Shown here: positions 34,922 through 45,765 of the stretch, in pieces | Position numbering within the stretch: the stretch's first letter is position 1 | How the letters are laid out: each line of letters opens with the position of its first letter | Source: Phytophthora quininea | Taxonomy: Eukaryota; Oomycota; Peronosporomycetes; Peronosporales; Peronosporaceae | Direction: 5' to 3' | NCBI GenBank assembly: GCA_011947345.1 | Contig: JAAVTG010001003.1 | Span: 1,488,001 to 1,552,000 of the forward strand | DNA length: 64,000 bases | Program-made: the position numbers and the translations under genes | The notes under the pieces: generated by a model | The model's input: only the letters and a program-made list of their open reading frames with translations | Told to the model about the DNA's origin: nothing | Database searches by the model: none

Positions 34922-37900
34922 GATGAAGGCGGAAGGACGCGATGAATTCGAGGCGACAGCACTGCCTAGCTCTTGGCGTCCACGCAACAACGTTAAGTTC
35001 ATGACCACGCCGAAACATCGGAAGAAGCCAGCGAGTGCTTATGCGCACTACCAAAAGTTGGTTCAAGACTTTGACGCTCTCGAACGCGAGATGCAGAGTC
35101 ACGAAGTGATTCAAGGCGAGTTAGAAGCTCAACTAGAGCGAGTGCAAGCGAAATTCCGAGCTTCAAAACTCGAAGAGCAACAAGTGGAGCAGACGCAGTG
35201 GGAACGTGAACGTGGTCGCCAACTCGAGTCGCTTGTGCAGCAGCAAAACGTAGTCGACGCTTTACGTGTCCAGACTGAAGCGTTGGAAGCAGAAGAATTG
35301 CGTCTTCAGGCCGAGATGGAAGTACTGCACGAAAAGCAGCAGGAAATTAGTGAGACTGAGGCCCAACGAGTTCGACGACTGGTTCATGAAAGCACCACAC
35401 TACTTGAGGACCAGTTAGCAAAGGGCAAAATGGATCTGGATTACATCGCTCATGTCGTCTCCTCTGCACGTCGTCAAGAATTGAGGCAAAAGGCTCAGCA
35501 GGAAACTCGCCAGAAAGAGCCATCTTCAGTGTCAATGCTCGTACAAGACGTTCAAGAACGTCGTCGTCGAGAGTTTGAAAGCGCGCAAGAAATCTTTCGA
35601 GAACGCATGCGATCGTTTGAGCTGGAGAAAGAAGCATTGGCGAAGAAAGCGAAGGAGCTGCGAGTTACCAAGCAGCAGGCTCTTCACATTCTCTCAGAAA
35701 CCAGCAACAAGCTATCAAAGGCTTTTTCGACACGGTTCCTTCAGCTCAACAGCGAGCAGAAAGTCGGTCTACCATCCCGTCGTTGGACTTTGATGAGATA
35801 TTGCAGTCGCTTCATCAAAGCGGCGAACAAGTGGAAAGCATCCAAACTGCTGCAACAGAGAGAACTTCTGGTCGTCGAGAAGTGGAGAACGGACTAAAAG
35901 ATGCTCGTTTGGTGGTAGAGCAAGGACCTGAGAGAGTTGAAGCTATGGAAAAGCAATTAAGAGACCGGAAATTGGAGGCTCAGAAGTTGGGGATTGTGGT
36001 CGAGGCGAATCCCTCCTCTGTATATGACGGGGCTGATGGGATCGAGTCGTATTCTCCGCGACAATTTCAACTCGTGTACTTCTTACGTGGATTGGTATTC
36101 TCGTGGATGGATAATGCGGTCACTGAAGCCGCTGGTGAACCCTCGAAAGAAATTCTTGAGCTCGAGATGAAGCGGTGGCAAAATACTCACTCGAATGAGG
36201 AGCAAGAACAAGGTCGTGAGAATATTCACGAGTACTCGTTGCAGATCCTTTCCAGTCTAGTGTGTGGAGTAATAGCCGAGATCGCGGAGGACATTCGGTC
36301 GGAGTTTGAGTCGAATGCCAAAAGGGTGCGAAGTGTATGCTCGACCGCTTTCAGACAAGTATTGTTTCCTCCAGCAATGGAGAAGCTCGGGTCTCCAACA
36401 AGAAAGTCCCAGACCCAACCGACTGGCAGTCAACCACCGCTGCGATGGTCACTCTTTGAATCTTCACTCAGCCACATGCGAGGACTTCGAAATCGCAAAG
36501 ATCCTTCCAAATCGACAGTCTTGCTTCACCAGAGTTCTCAGCCAGTAATGCAAGGACGAATAGTGTTGTGTTGTCACTTACGAAGAAGAGTCCCACAAAA
36601 AGTTATTTGGAGTCTTTACCAGATCAAAGCAAGAGAAAAGATGGCTACGCAGCTACAACGCACCGAGCTACACACTCACACGCTTACGAATGATGAAACA
36701 ATTCCGATTATTGCTCCAAGTGTGACGATCTCAACGCCAGACCAACCTGCTTCGACGTTCTGGCAAAATGAACCGACCCATCGTGTACGGACGCTGACAA
36801 TTCCTTCCTCAATCGGGAGCTGTTCGTGTTTGCATCTATCTGCAAGCGGAAACATCCTGGTTTGTGGTACAACGGACGGTGAACTCGTGATATGGGATCT
36901 GCTACCAGATCAGCCAAGAGTTTTGCGAGTCTGGTCGCCACCAAAGTCCCAACGTTCTCGGGTTACTCGCGTTGCTTTGAGTGTTGATGAACAAGTGGTC
37001 ATCGCATTCTTCAGACGGAAATCAGCTAGTGTGCTCGCCGTCAATTCGAAAAGTTATCAACAGACGAAAAACAAAGTGGCGAAGCACTCTGAAGACTGCT
37101 TTCCAGTTGGCACGGCAAAGTTTAAACCGCGGCAACTCGAGTTACTCGTGGAGCTCTCTGCAGCAAACACGTTGACCGAGCCGTCATTTACGCAAGAGTT
37201 ACAAGAGAGGGCTCCAAGTGTGGCAGCTAAAAGCTCGACCTGGTCACCCCCAGAGTTGAGTGGTGTAAACTTCTTCCTGTCCTTCTCGATGCTTGGCATA
37301 CCGATCTGTGATGCAAGCGTACTGTGCGGGACTACCACAGGCGACCTGCTAAAATACAACATAACGGCGCAGCGAGCCAGTGACTACGGGACTCTGGCAG
37401 CATTTGACGCTCCAGGACTGGGCGAGAAATTCCTCAACAAGAAGCTCATTAAACGCGAGTTTTTCCGTGGCCACCGACAGTCGATTTTGTTTGTTTCTTG
37501 CATCCATCGGAAGACTGAAAGGTCTAAGACTGCCGAGATTGTAAGTGTTGACGAAGAAGGAGTTATTTGTCTCTGGGAATATGCTTCCGATCGATTCACA
37601 GGCTTCGGGTGGTTTGAACCAACACGAAAGCTACGGCTGGAACTGCCCTGTCCAACTTCCGATCTCGCCTCGAATGCTTCACAAACTCTAAAGCGGAATC
37701 CGTCACGACGATCCCCTCCCATAGAGGATTCTGCTGTACCAACCGATTTGAAAGGCGAGATATTGCAGCTTGCAATATCTCAGGACGATAGTCGTCTTGT
37801 TTGCATGCTCTTCTACGCCGACCCAGCAAAAAGAAGTAGCTGGGACGCTTCAATTCCTTCAGATCCACACCGATACCATTAACTTGGATCCAATGCGCTT

Positions 37901-38237
37901 TAATGTGGCGTTTACAGGAGGCTTCGGCCCACCTCGATTCGCCCTAACAGTTAGTTTTCTTCTCCTTCTGGCGAACAATGTCGTTCGGGTATTCGCACTC
38001 CGAACAGGAAAAGAAGTTCGGGAGCCGATAACGTTGTCCCAGCAAGGCCAACAAGTAATCTTCAACACCTTCACTGGTGTCGTTAGTTCCAGTCCTGCGG
38101 CGGCACTCACCGAGACCACCATTACTTTTGTCGTAGGCAGCGACCAGCACACTCGCCTTCAGATCCATTCGTTCACTTCAACAAGAGCTCGAAGGCACGA
38201 GAATGTTAATAAACTCAATGGGAAAGAATTGCGATAG
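34922..38237 (+). CDS. Coiled-coil plus WD40-repeat protein
   Basis: The N-terminal half is a long charged coiled coil (QKLVQDFDALEREM onward, with LEEQQVEQTQWERERGRQ and EIFRERMRSFELEKEALAKK). The C-terminal half holds WD40-type repeats, clearest in LSASGNILVCGTTDGELVIWD, in GTTTGDLLKYN and in VSVDEEGVICLWEYASDRFTG. The end carries PRFALTVSFLLLLANNVVRVFAL, another beta-propeller-like blade. Frame joins at CCC 35777-35779 (base missing) and the A-run 37828-37832 (base extra) make one reading frame of about 1,100 codons. The coiled-coil/WD40 combination is frequent in ciliary and centriolar proteins, but I cannot name an orthologue. Its 3' end overlaps the convergent neighbour by about 60 bp. 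Confidence 0.72.
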
Positions 38238-39999
38238 CTCTATTCTGTAGCTGGCCTTGGCTGCTGTGTCACCTGGCGTCTTCACTCCGCCACATCGATA
38301 GAGGATACTTTTCCAGTAGTTGTGGTGTCTGCGCACGTTGCGTCTGGAATCTATCAGCCTTGATCTGACAAATATACTCCTTAACATCTTGCGAGTCTTT
38401 TCTTTAAAGGCAAAGAAGACGGTGTTGTTAGGCAACGTCAATCGCAGTCCATGCGGAAACACTTCGCGTAGCCTGGCTTCAACACCGTTTAACGCTTCCT
38501 TAGACTCTGTGATCACGTTAATCGCCAACATCCCGTTCGAGACAAGAAGCTTCTTAGCCGTGAGCAGGAATGGAGACTCTATCATCGAGAGTGGCGGTGC
38601 TCGAACACCATCGCGACTTTCTCCACTTTCCACATCCAAAATCGTCAAATGAAAGGCGCACTCTTGAGCTTGTTCCGACAAAAATCCTCTCCCATTTCCT
38701 CGTGCAGAACAAACCTTGGGTCGTGCTGTATAGCTGCATCGACCCCGAAGAAACGTCGAGCGATTGCGTTGACGACACTGCTGGGCTCGATTGCGTCGAG
38801 ATGTCCAAGTTTTCCAAAGGAAAATGTTCCAGCAGGAATAAAGGTAACGCGCAGGCTCCAGCTCCAAGGACCGCAACTCGGAGAGGTTCTTGACCCCACG
38901 CCAATAGCCACGACAGCGGCATGCAAAGGGCACGGTGCACATCTAGCGCCAACGTGCTTCGATCGAAAGATTCCCTCTTTTGCGACTTAGGGCCACCTCA
39001 CTCTGGGTCAAATGCAGACGATCGTTGAACACGAAGCTGCGCGTGGGGTTTTCACTTTCAATGAAGCTGTCAAGGACCGTAATTTGGTCGTCGCTGTACA
39101 CGATTTTCCTTGAAAACTTTGCGACGAACTCGGTCTTGTACTGCTGTACAAACTCCGGGTCCACCTCTCGTAAATCGCGCAGCATCTGCGTCAACTCGTC
39201 GTACGTGAAGTTCTCCCCGATCGGTGGATCTAACCACAACAAAAAGGTAAATATTAGTTCCTGAAAGACTCTATCAAGGTACAAATGTTGCTTACGTCGT
39301 GCAAGATTGTCTCCGGCAGCACGTCGTCAAAGGAGACGGCTGGGACGTCTTCCTGGTCTACTTGAGTGTCGTCTACTACTCGAATTCCTTCGCAGTCTCG
39401 AGCTGCCAGTCGCCAGTCGTAGTCGGACACTAAATTCTGAGGCCACCACGGGAATGTCCGGCATTGTGTCGGTCTAGCTGTAAAGTAGGAATCAAAATAT
39501 AGCGATCAGAAACAAGAAAGTGTCCATCTTGAAGAAATCACTTGTCCACTGCTGCAATACCTTTGTAGACGGAGCACTTGGACCCTTCCAGGAAGACACA
39601 CTGCTTGTCATCTGACGTCTGATGGAGTACCAATTGCGTCCTCTTGTGTCCGTCGACGTCCTCTTCAATTTCTCGAGTGTATCGCTGGGTAAACTCCTCG
39701 ACGGACAGATCGGTAACAGCAGCCAACTCCTGCAGCTCCCGACCGTTCACCCGCACGCGACCGCCTTTGCCCGTGCAGCACTTACCGCACCCAGTGCACT
39801 GGAAGCTCAGCTTAACCTCGTCCCGCGTCCTGGACCAGCTCTGCAGGCATCGAACTCGTTGCAATGCTCTCCGCCGCATGTTTGGTCCTGCACCACCAAG
39901 CAGAGTTTTTCGTCCCGCAGTTCGATACATTTTCCAAATGAAATTGACATGACCCGCAACACAAAAAGTACACAAATGTCCGGGTCCGGGCCAACGCAT
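38178..39999 (-). CDS. YkgJ-type zinc-binding domain fused to METTL13-like methyltransferase
   Basis: Exon 1 (to 39561) encodes a YkgJ/UPF0153 Cys cluster, FQCTGCGKCCTGKGG, then KQCVFLEGSKCSVYK. Splicing out 39560-39478 gives ARPTQCRTFPWWPQNL in exon 2 (39477-39296), completing the conserved C-x-Y-x2-RP-x2-CR-x-FP pattern. Exon 3 starts at 39229 (PPIGENFTYDELTQMLRDL). It continues into RSFVFNDRLHLTQSEVAL, LRVAVLGAGACALPLFL, LGHLDAIEPSSVVNAIARRFF, LTILDVESGE and PNNTVFFAF, the order seen in the C-terminal spermidine-synthase-like methyltransferase of METTL13. Three or more frame changes (around 38950, 38815, 38650) are ascribed to base omissions. The start may be 39999 or 39930. If 39999, only 33 bp separate it from the divergent ThrRS start. 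Confidence 0.68.
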
Positions 40000-40032
40000 A
40001 GATACGATACTCTCATTTCGTGACTCGCTAAA

Positions 40033-42571
40033 ATGCTCGCGAGTGTGCGGTGCAGACGGCTTGGGGCGGCGCCTCTGCGTCGCCTGCAGCGCTGCGGACT
40101 GGCCACGGTGTCCATCAAGGAGGACAGAATCGCCCTGTGGACGCAGGAGCTGCAGCGTCAACAGATGAAGCAGCAGGAGGATACCCAAGCAGCTCTAGCA
40201 CGCGCAACCCCATTGGATGTGGCAGTGCAGTACCCAGGGGACACTCCAGGGTCCTTCGCTTTTAACGGAGTTGCAGGAGTATCCACCTCCATCGACGTAC
40301 TGAAGAAGATGAACGAGCTGGGGCTGCCCAAGCTGCAGGCTTTGGCTGCCAAGCTCCAAAGTGGGGAGATCGTGGACCTCCGAGCTCCGTTGGAGACCTC
40401 AGGGACGTTGCAATTACTGGAGTAAGAGATACAGAAATTATGTAGAAGTGGAGATGTATTGATGTAATAATGTTGTTGCAGTTTTTCAAGTGACGAAGGC
40501 AGGAGTGTCTTTTGGCATTCGTCAGCTCATGTGCTTGGACAGGTAGAGGACAATATCTACTGGTTTCCTAGTTTGAAGATGATTCATACGTCGTTGTTGT
40601 TGTTTTGTAGGCACTGGAAGACAAGTTTCAGGATCAAATTCGACTTACGGACGGCCCGGCGCTGAGCGAAGGAGGCTTCTTCTACGAGATGTACCTCCAG
40701 GACGGACTGACCGTCTCTGAGACGGACTTTGAGGAGCTGCAACGGACGATCAAAAGATTGTCAAGGCTCGACAGCCGTTCGAGCGTATGCAGGTCACGAG
40801 GGAGTTTGCTGATGAGTTGTTTGCGTACTCGGAGTTCAAACGGGACATGCTGCACAAGATCCCAGAGGGTGAAGCGATCTCGCTGTACCGCTGCGGACCG
40901 CTGATCGACTTGTGCCGAGGACCTCACGTGCCTCACACTGGTACGTTTGATGTGTACGGATTTTATATTGAGTACTGGACTGGGTATCTGCTTCTCTAGC
41001 GGATCGAGAGGAGGAAGCGGCTGATGCTCCCTCTTTTCTGGGTGCTCTCCCTGCCGTCCAATATCAAAACGTTGTCTATCGAACGACTCTCCACTCTCGC
41101 ATTGAGTGCTGATGAGCTACACGTGGACGAACATGCACGTATAGGACTTGATGAAGTGTTTACTGACAAGCCATTTTGACAGGTATCTTGTCATCGTTTG
41201 AGATCACACGATGTGGAGCCTCGCACTGGGAAGGCAAGGAACTGCTGCAGCGTGTGTACGGTGTGTCATTCCCGAACAACACGATGCTGAAGGAGTGGCG
41301 TCACTTGCAGGAAGAGGCCAAGAAGCGTGACCACCGACTGATCGGCCGCAACCAGCAACTTTTCCTTTTCCACCCACTCAGCCCTGGATCATCATTTTCC
41401 TGCCGCATGGCACGCGAGTGTTTAACACGTTGGCCGACTTTATCCGCAAAGAATACCGTCGCAGAGGATACGACGAGGTTATCACCCCTTTGATCTTCAA
41501 GAAGGAACTCTGGCAGACTTCGGGGCATCTTCAGAACTACCACGACGATATGTTCATGGTTTCTCAGGGCATCGATACGGATGGCGACGGTCACCACGAC
41601 CATGATCACGGTGAAGAAGAGTACGACCAGTTTGGTCTGAAGCCGATGAACTGCCCTGGTCACTGCTTGATGTTCCGCGAGTCTAAGAAGTACTCGTACC
41701 GTGAACTGCCCGTCCGTCTCGCTGACTTCTCGGCGCTTCACCGCAACGAGGCGTCCGGTGCACTGACGGGCCTCACGCGCGTTCGTCGCTTCCACCAAGA
41801 CGACGCTCACATCTTCTGCACGGCGGCGCAAGTCCAATCGGAGATCTCCCAGTGCTTGCAGTTCATCCAACATGTGTACGGCGTCTTCGACTTTGAGTTC
41901 CAGCTGCGGTTATCAACGCGCCCGGAGAAATACATGGGCGATCTAGAGCTCTGGGACGATGCTGAAGACCAACTTCGACTCGCATTGGATGAATTTGGTG
42001 AGCCATGGACTGTGAACGAAGGCGACGGAGCTTTCTACGGCCCTAAGATCGACATCGTGGTGACGGATGCTCTAAACGTCAACACCAGTGCGGCACAATC
42101 CAACTCGACTTCCAACTGCCGATCAACTTCGAGCTGACGTACGACGGTGCCGATGGCGAATCGCACACCCCAATCATTATTCACCGAGCTGTACTGGGCT
42201 CTATCGAGCGCATGATGGCTATCCTGATCGAGCACACGGGCGGCAAGTGGCCGCTTTGGCTCAGCCCTCGACAGGTGGCAGTGCTGCCTATTGCAGAGGC
42301 ACATCGTGAGTACGCCCACCAAGTGGCAAGTGAGCTGCAGAAAGCTACGCCGCGAGGCCTGTTTGTCGACGTTCAGGACGGCAGCAAGACACTTAACAAG
42401 CGCATTCGTGAGGCACAAGTTGCGGGATACAACTACATCCTCGTGGTCGGCGACAAGGAGCAGGAAGCGCAACAAGTGAACATCCGTACTCGTGACAACC
42501 AGGTCCACGGCGCTAAGCCGCTCGTGGACTTTATCGCTGACATCAAGGGCGCTATTGAACGCCTGGAGTAG
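40033..42571 (+). CDS. TARS: Threonyl-tRNA synthetase
   Basis: Charges tRNA-Thr. The first 25 residues ([20 protein letters not shown]) are Arg-rich and lack acidic residues, like a mitochondrial presequence; an internal start could give a cytosolic form. A TGS domain follows, then the editing/SAD domain ([28 protein letters not shown]) and class II motifs: motif 2 region [35 protein letters not shown], and [14 protein letters not shown] with the motif-3 helix, then an anticodon-binding domain to IERLE. Introns: 40422-40481, 40543-40610 and 40941-41182. Missing bases at AAAA 40752-40755, TTTT 41395-41398 and AAA 42074-42076 break the frame. An acidic/His insert (41565-41630) precedes the motif 2 cysteine region. 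Confidence 0.93.
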
Positions 42572-42678
42572 GAGCGATATTCGCATGCAGACTTTTAGAC
42601 GCGTGCTGCTAGTTAGCATTCTTTCATGTAGACACAATAGAGCCTCAAGTGGATGCAAAATGTTTCGCTTTCAAATGT

Positions 42679-43985
42679 TCAAGGCGACATCTCAGCAGCT
42701 TCTGGTTCTGGTGCGATGGAGAGCTCGCCCACTACCAGTTGATTCAGAGCTCGGTTGCCATCCCATCCGCCGAAAATGAACAAGTGCGGCCCCACCAACG
42801 TGCACGTGTGGCCGTAGCGGTTCGCCACAGCAGTGCCATGGGCTTCAATGCGATGCCACTCCATGTTTTGGACGTCGAGAACACGAGCGTACGAGGAAGC
42901 ACCTCGAAGGTCTCGCTCGTGCTGCCTTTACGCTCGCGCTTCTTTCGACGCTCATCACGCTGGTTGCCGCCCTTACTGCTGGCAAGACGCTGTTCTCGAT
43001 CTTCTTGCTTGACGAGCTCTCGCACTTGTTTATCTCCCATGAAGAGTGGGGTTCGCTCAGTACCGGACCATCCTCCGAGCAGCACAGCAAGTTCTGCTCC
43101 ACTCCCGGCGCCTGCGAGGTTCATCGACTGTCCAAAGGTTCCAGGAGGATATTCACCGACTAGTCTCGGCCGACTCCACGCCATCGCTGCGACGTCAAAC
43201 ACGTAGATATCTTTGTTGTACACCGGCAGCGCCTCGGGTAGTACCGAGTAGCCACCATAGAGTACCAGCATCGGCGGAGTGTCTTGGTCGTTGCTGGAGA
43301 GCTCCACCATTGACAAATCCTGTCGCGGACTCGGCGGCTTGCCGGAGCACTTTGGTCGACGCCACGTGAAGGTGGCCGAGTCGAAGCACCAGAGATCGTT
43401 CATGCTCTTCCGACCATCCCAACCGCCAAAGACGAACATCTTCTCGTCATCTACAGATGCCGCAGCGTGTCCAAAGCGTCCAGCAGGACAGTCCGTCGTC
43501 CATTGCACCTGCAGCCACGCCATCGCGCCCAGATCAAAGAAAAACATGTCCCGGAACGACTCGCCGCCTGCACCGCGACCTCCAAACACAAACATGCGCT
43601 CTCCACCGTTCAGAAGCAAAGCCGAATGGCCATATCTCGGCGCTGGCAACACAACCGGCGGATCGACGTCACCTTCGTCCACGTGTTGATTCCGCCGAAG
43701 AGGTTTCTCCTTTGGGAAGACCACTTCCGCCCAGGACGAGGTCCCCAAATCCAATCGATGCAAGTCGTTCAGGTACACGAAGCCGCCTACGCTTCCAAAG
43801 TAGTGTCCACCAAAGATCAGCAGTTGGGTTCCTGCCAGTACAGCCGAGTGGCCTCCTCTCGCATTGGGCGGCTTTCCTTCCAGCGCCGGCGTGGACCACT
43901 GCAGACTGACGCGACTCGCCCGACTCGCCACCAGATCGCTCTTGCGTCGTGAACTCACCGCCAGCAGCTCCGGTCCCTCCTTCAT
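42679..43985 (-). CDS. Kelch-repeat beta-propeller protein
   Basis: From ATG 43985, about six kelch repeats are visible, each with a GG pair and a distal Trp: RGGHSAVLAGTQLLIFGGHY, RYGHSALLLNGGERMFVFGG, RFGHAAASVDDEKMFVFGGWD, QDTPPMLVLYGGYSVL and RYGHTCTLVGPHLFIFGGWDG. A Lys/Arg-rich segment (NQRDERRKKRERKGS) separates the fifth and last repeats. A frame change near 42895 is needed to join the last repeat. It resembles kelch-domain Rab9-effector/KLHDC-type proteins, probably a binding platform; there is no BTB or other enzymatic domain. An upstream extension without ATG reaches 44072. Confidence 0.83.
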
Positions 43986-44172
43986 TGCAGCACTAGACAC
44001 GCTAAACTGGCGACGCTTCAACAAGTCGCTTCCAAACCTGTCAACAAAACAACCAACACAAAGCTCAAACACTTCTGTTCCTTTCCAACTCTGGCCGCAG
44101 TCTCGTCATCTATCAGCCCCCCAGCCTCCTTGCTATTAACTCTCGTCGTTACTCTCCCAGCTCCGTCTCCGT

Positions 44173-44703
44173 TTACGCCGTGAAGGCCACTGGCTTGAGC
44201 TCAAAGTCGACGACATCGAGCTGGCGAAAGCCACGCACGCCCACCGTGTGCTGCAGCTGGTCAAACCAGCGCACGAGGCTGCTAAATTGCTGTCTCTGTT
44301 CGGCACTGAAGCCCTTGACGGACTCGTACAGCGTCCAGAACAGACAGGCGTCCGCCAGCGTCACCCGTTGCGCTGCCAGGTACGTCTTCTGCTGCAGCGC
44401 ATTCTCCAGCACCAGCCAATGGGCAGGCGCCACCGACGCCGGACAGCGCTGCAAACCGCGCGCAAAATCGATCCACATGGCCACGAGCGCGCGCTCCAGC
44501 GGGCTCTGGCCCAGCAGCTCCACCTCGCGGTCGGCGGCTCTTGCGAGGTACTTGGCGATGGTCGAGGGCTCGTACAGCTCCGTGGTCTTGCCCAGGCGCA
44601 CGCGCAGACGCCCTGAGGCGGCGGATCCCAGGTTGACGCCGCAGAAGCGCGCCACGAAGCGCAGGAACTCGGCGTCGGCGGACTGGTCTAAGGACACGGA
44701 CAT
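44173..44703 (-). CDS. GST C-terminal-domain protein
   Basis: Single exon, 176 residues, uninterrupted. The helical pattern SPLERALVAMWIDFARG, LENALQQKTYLAAQRVTLADACLFWTL and SSLVRWFDQLQHTVGVR is that of an all-helical GST C-terminal domain (LADxxLF motif), without the catalytic thioredoxin-fold half. Such stand-alone domains occur as assembly modules in aminoacyl-tRNA synthetase complexes (AIMP3/EEF1E1 type) and in elongation factor 1B. Which role applies cannot be read from sequence. It diverges from the TatD gene with 154 bp between start codons. Confidence 0.75.
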   Translation of the reverse strand: MSVSLDQSADAEFLRFVARFCGVNLGSAASGRLRVRLGKTTELYEPSTIAKYLARAADREVELLGQSPLERALVAMWIDFARGLQRCPASVAPAHWLVLENALQQKTYLAAQRVTLADACLFWTLYESVKGFSAEQRQQFSSLVRWFDQLQHTVGVRGFRQLDVVDFELKPVAFTA

Positions 44704-44857
44704 GCTGGCAGTTTGATTGACTCGGGAAGGGATAGTAAATGGAGATGGCTACATGCGATTCGATTGGCGGAAATTAAATATTGTGTACCCACCTTCACTC
44801 ACGAAATATTGGCGCTTTTTGGCTGTCATTTTGAAATCTGCGACGAGGTGCAACAAG

Positions 44858-45765
44858 ATGAAGCTGGTGGATATCGGCGCCAACTTGACGAGCGGCCAGT
44901 TCCGCAGAGACCTGCCGCTGGTGCTGCGTCGCGCGGTGCAGAGCGGAGTGGACACGATGGTCATTACGGGCACGAGCATCGCGGAGAGTCGCAAGGCGCT
45001 GCAGCTTGCAAGACGCCATTCCAACTGCGGCGCGGAGCTGTTCGCCACTGTGGGGTTCACCCACACGACGCCAAGGACTTTACCCAGTCGACCATCGATG
45101 AGATGCGCTCGCTGATCAACAGCAAGGACGGGAAGCTGGCGGTGGCTGTAGGCGAGTGCGGACTGGACTTCAACCGCGACTACAGTCCCAGAGACGCTCA
45201 AGTGCGAGCGTTCCGAGCCCAAGTGGAGCTGGCGTGCGAACTCAAGATGCCGCTATTTGTGCATGAAAGAGAGGCGCATGATGCACTTGTGGAGGTGCTG
45301 AACCCTTTTGTAGCGGACGAGTCGCTACCTCCGACGGTGGTGCACTGCTTTACGGGTCAGGAGCGGGAGATGAGGAAGTACCTTGACATGGGCTTCTTCA
45401 TTGGTCTTACGGGGTTCGTATGCATGGAACCTCGAGGATTGACAGTCAGAAACATGGTGCCGTTGATCCTGATGGACCGCCTGATGATCGAGACCGACGC
45501 GCCCTTCATGTACCCGTACAGTGGTGGAGCAGGCAAGAAGCGAGCTCGTTGCGAGCCGAAGGATATCGTGGCTGTTGTCAAGACCTTGGCTGCTTGCTAT
45601 GACATGTCGGAGGACGAAGTGGCTCGAGCAACGACAGAGAACGCTCGGCAGTTCTTTGACTTGACTCTCGCTCTCGCTCCATTCATTCTGTTGAAGAGAA
45701 AGTCAAGCCAAAGGCGCCGAAACGAAAGACCAGTCTGCACGATATGCCAGAAGCAATTGTGTTGA
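44858..45765 (+). CDS. TATDN1: TatD-family metal-dependent deoxyribonuclease
   Basis: Starts MKLVDIGANLTSGQFR, the eukaryotic TATDN1 form of the first metal motif (no HxH). Further metal and active-site motifs follow in order: TVGVHPHDAKDF, AVGECGLDFNRDY, RAQVELACELKMPLFVHER, VVHCFTGQEREM and IETDAPFMYPYSGG, ending NARQFFDL. One G is missing at GGGG 45052-45055. The family are 3'-5' exonucleases/endonucleases acting on DNA, linked to repair and apoptosis. The tail after NARQFFDL is uncertain: as written it runs to 45765 and overlaps the RTCA start by 22 bp. A one-base change would join it to a Lys-rich linker leading straight into RTCA. Confidence 0.88.
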
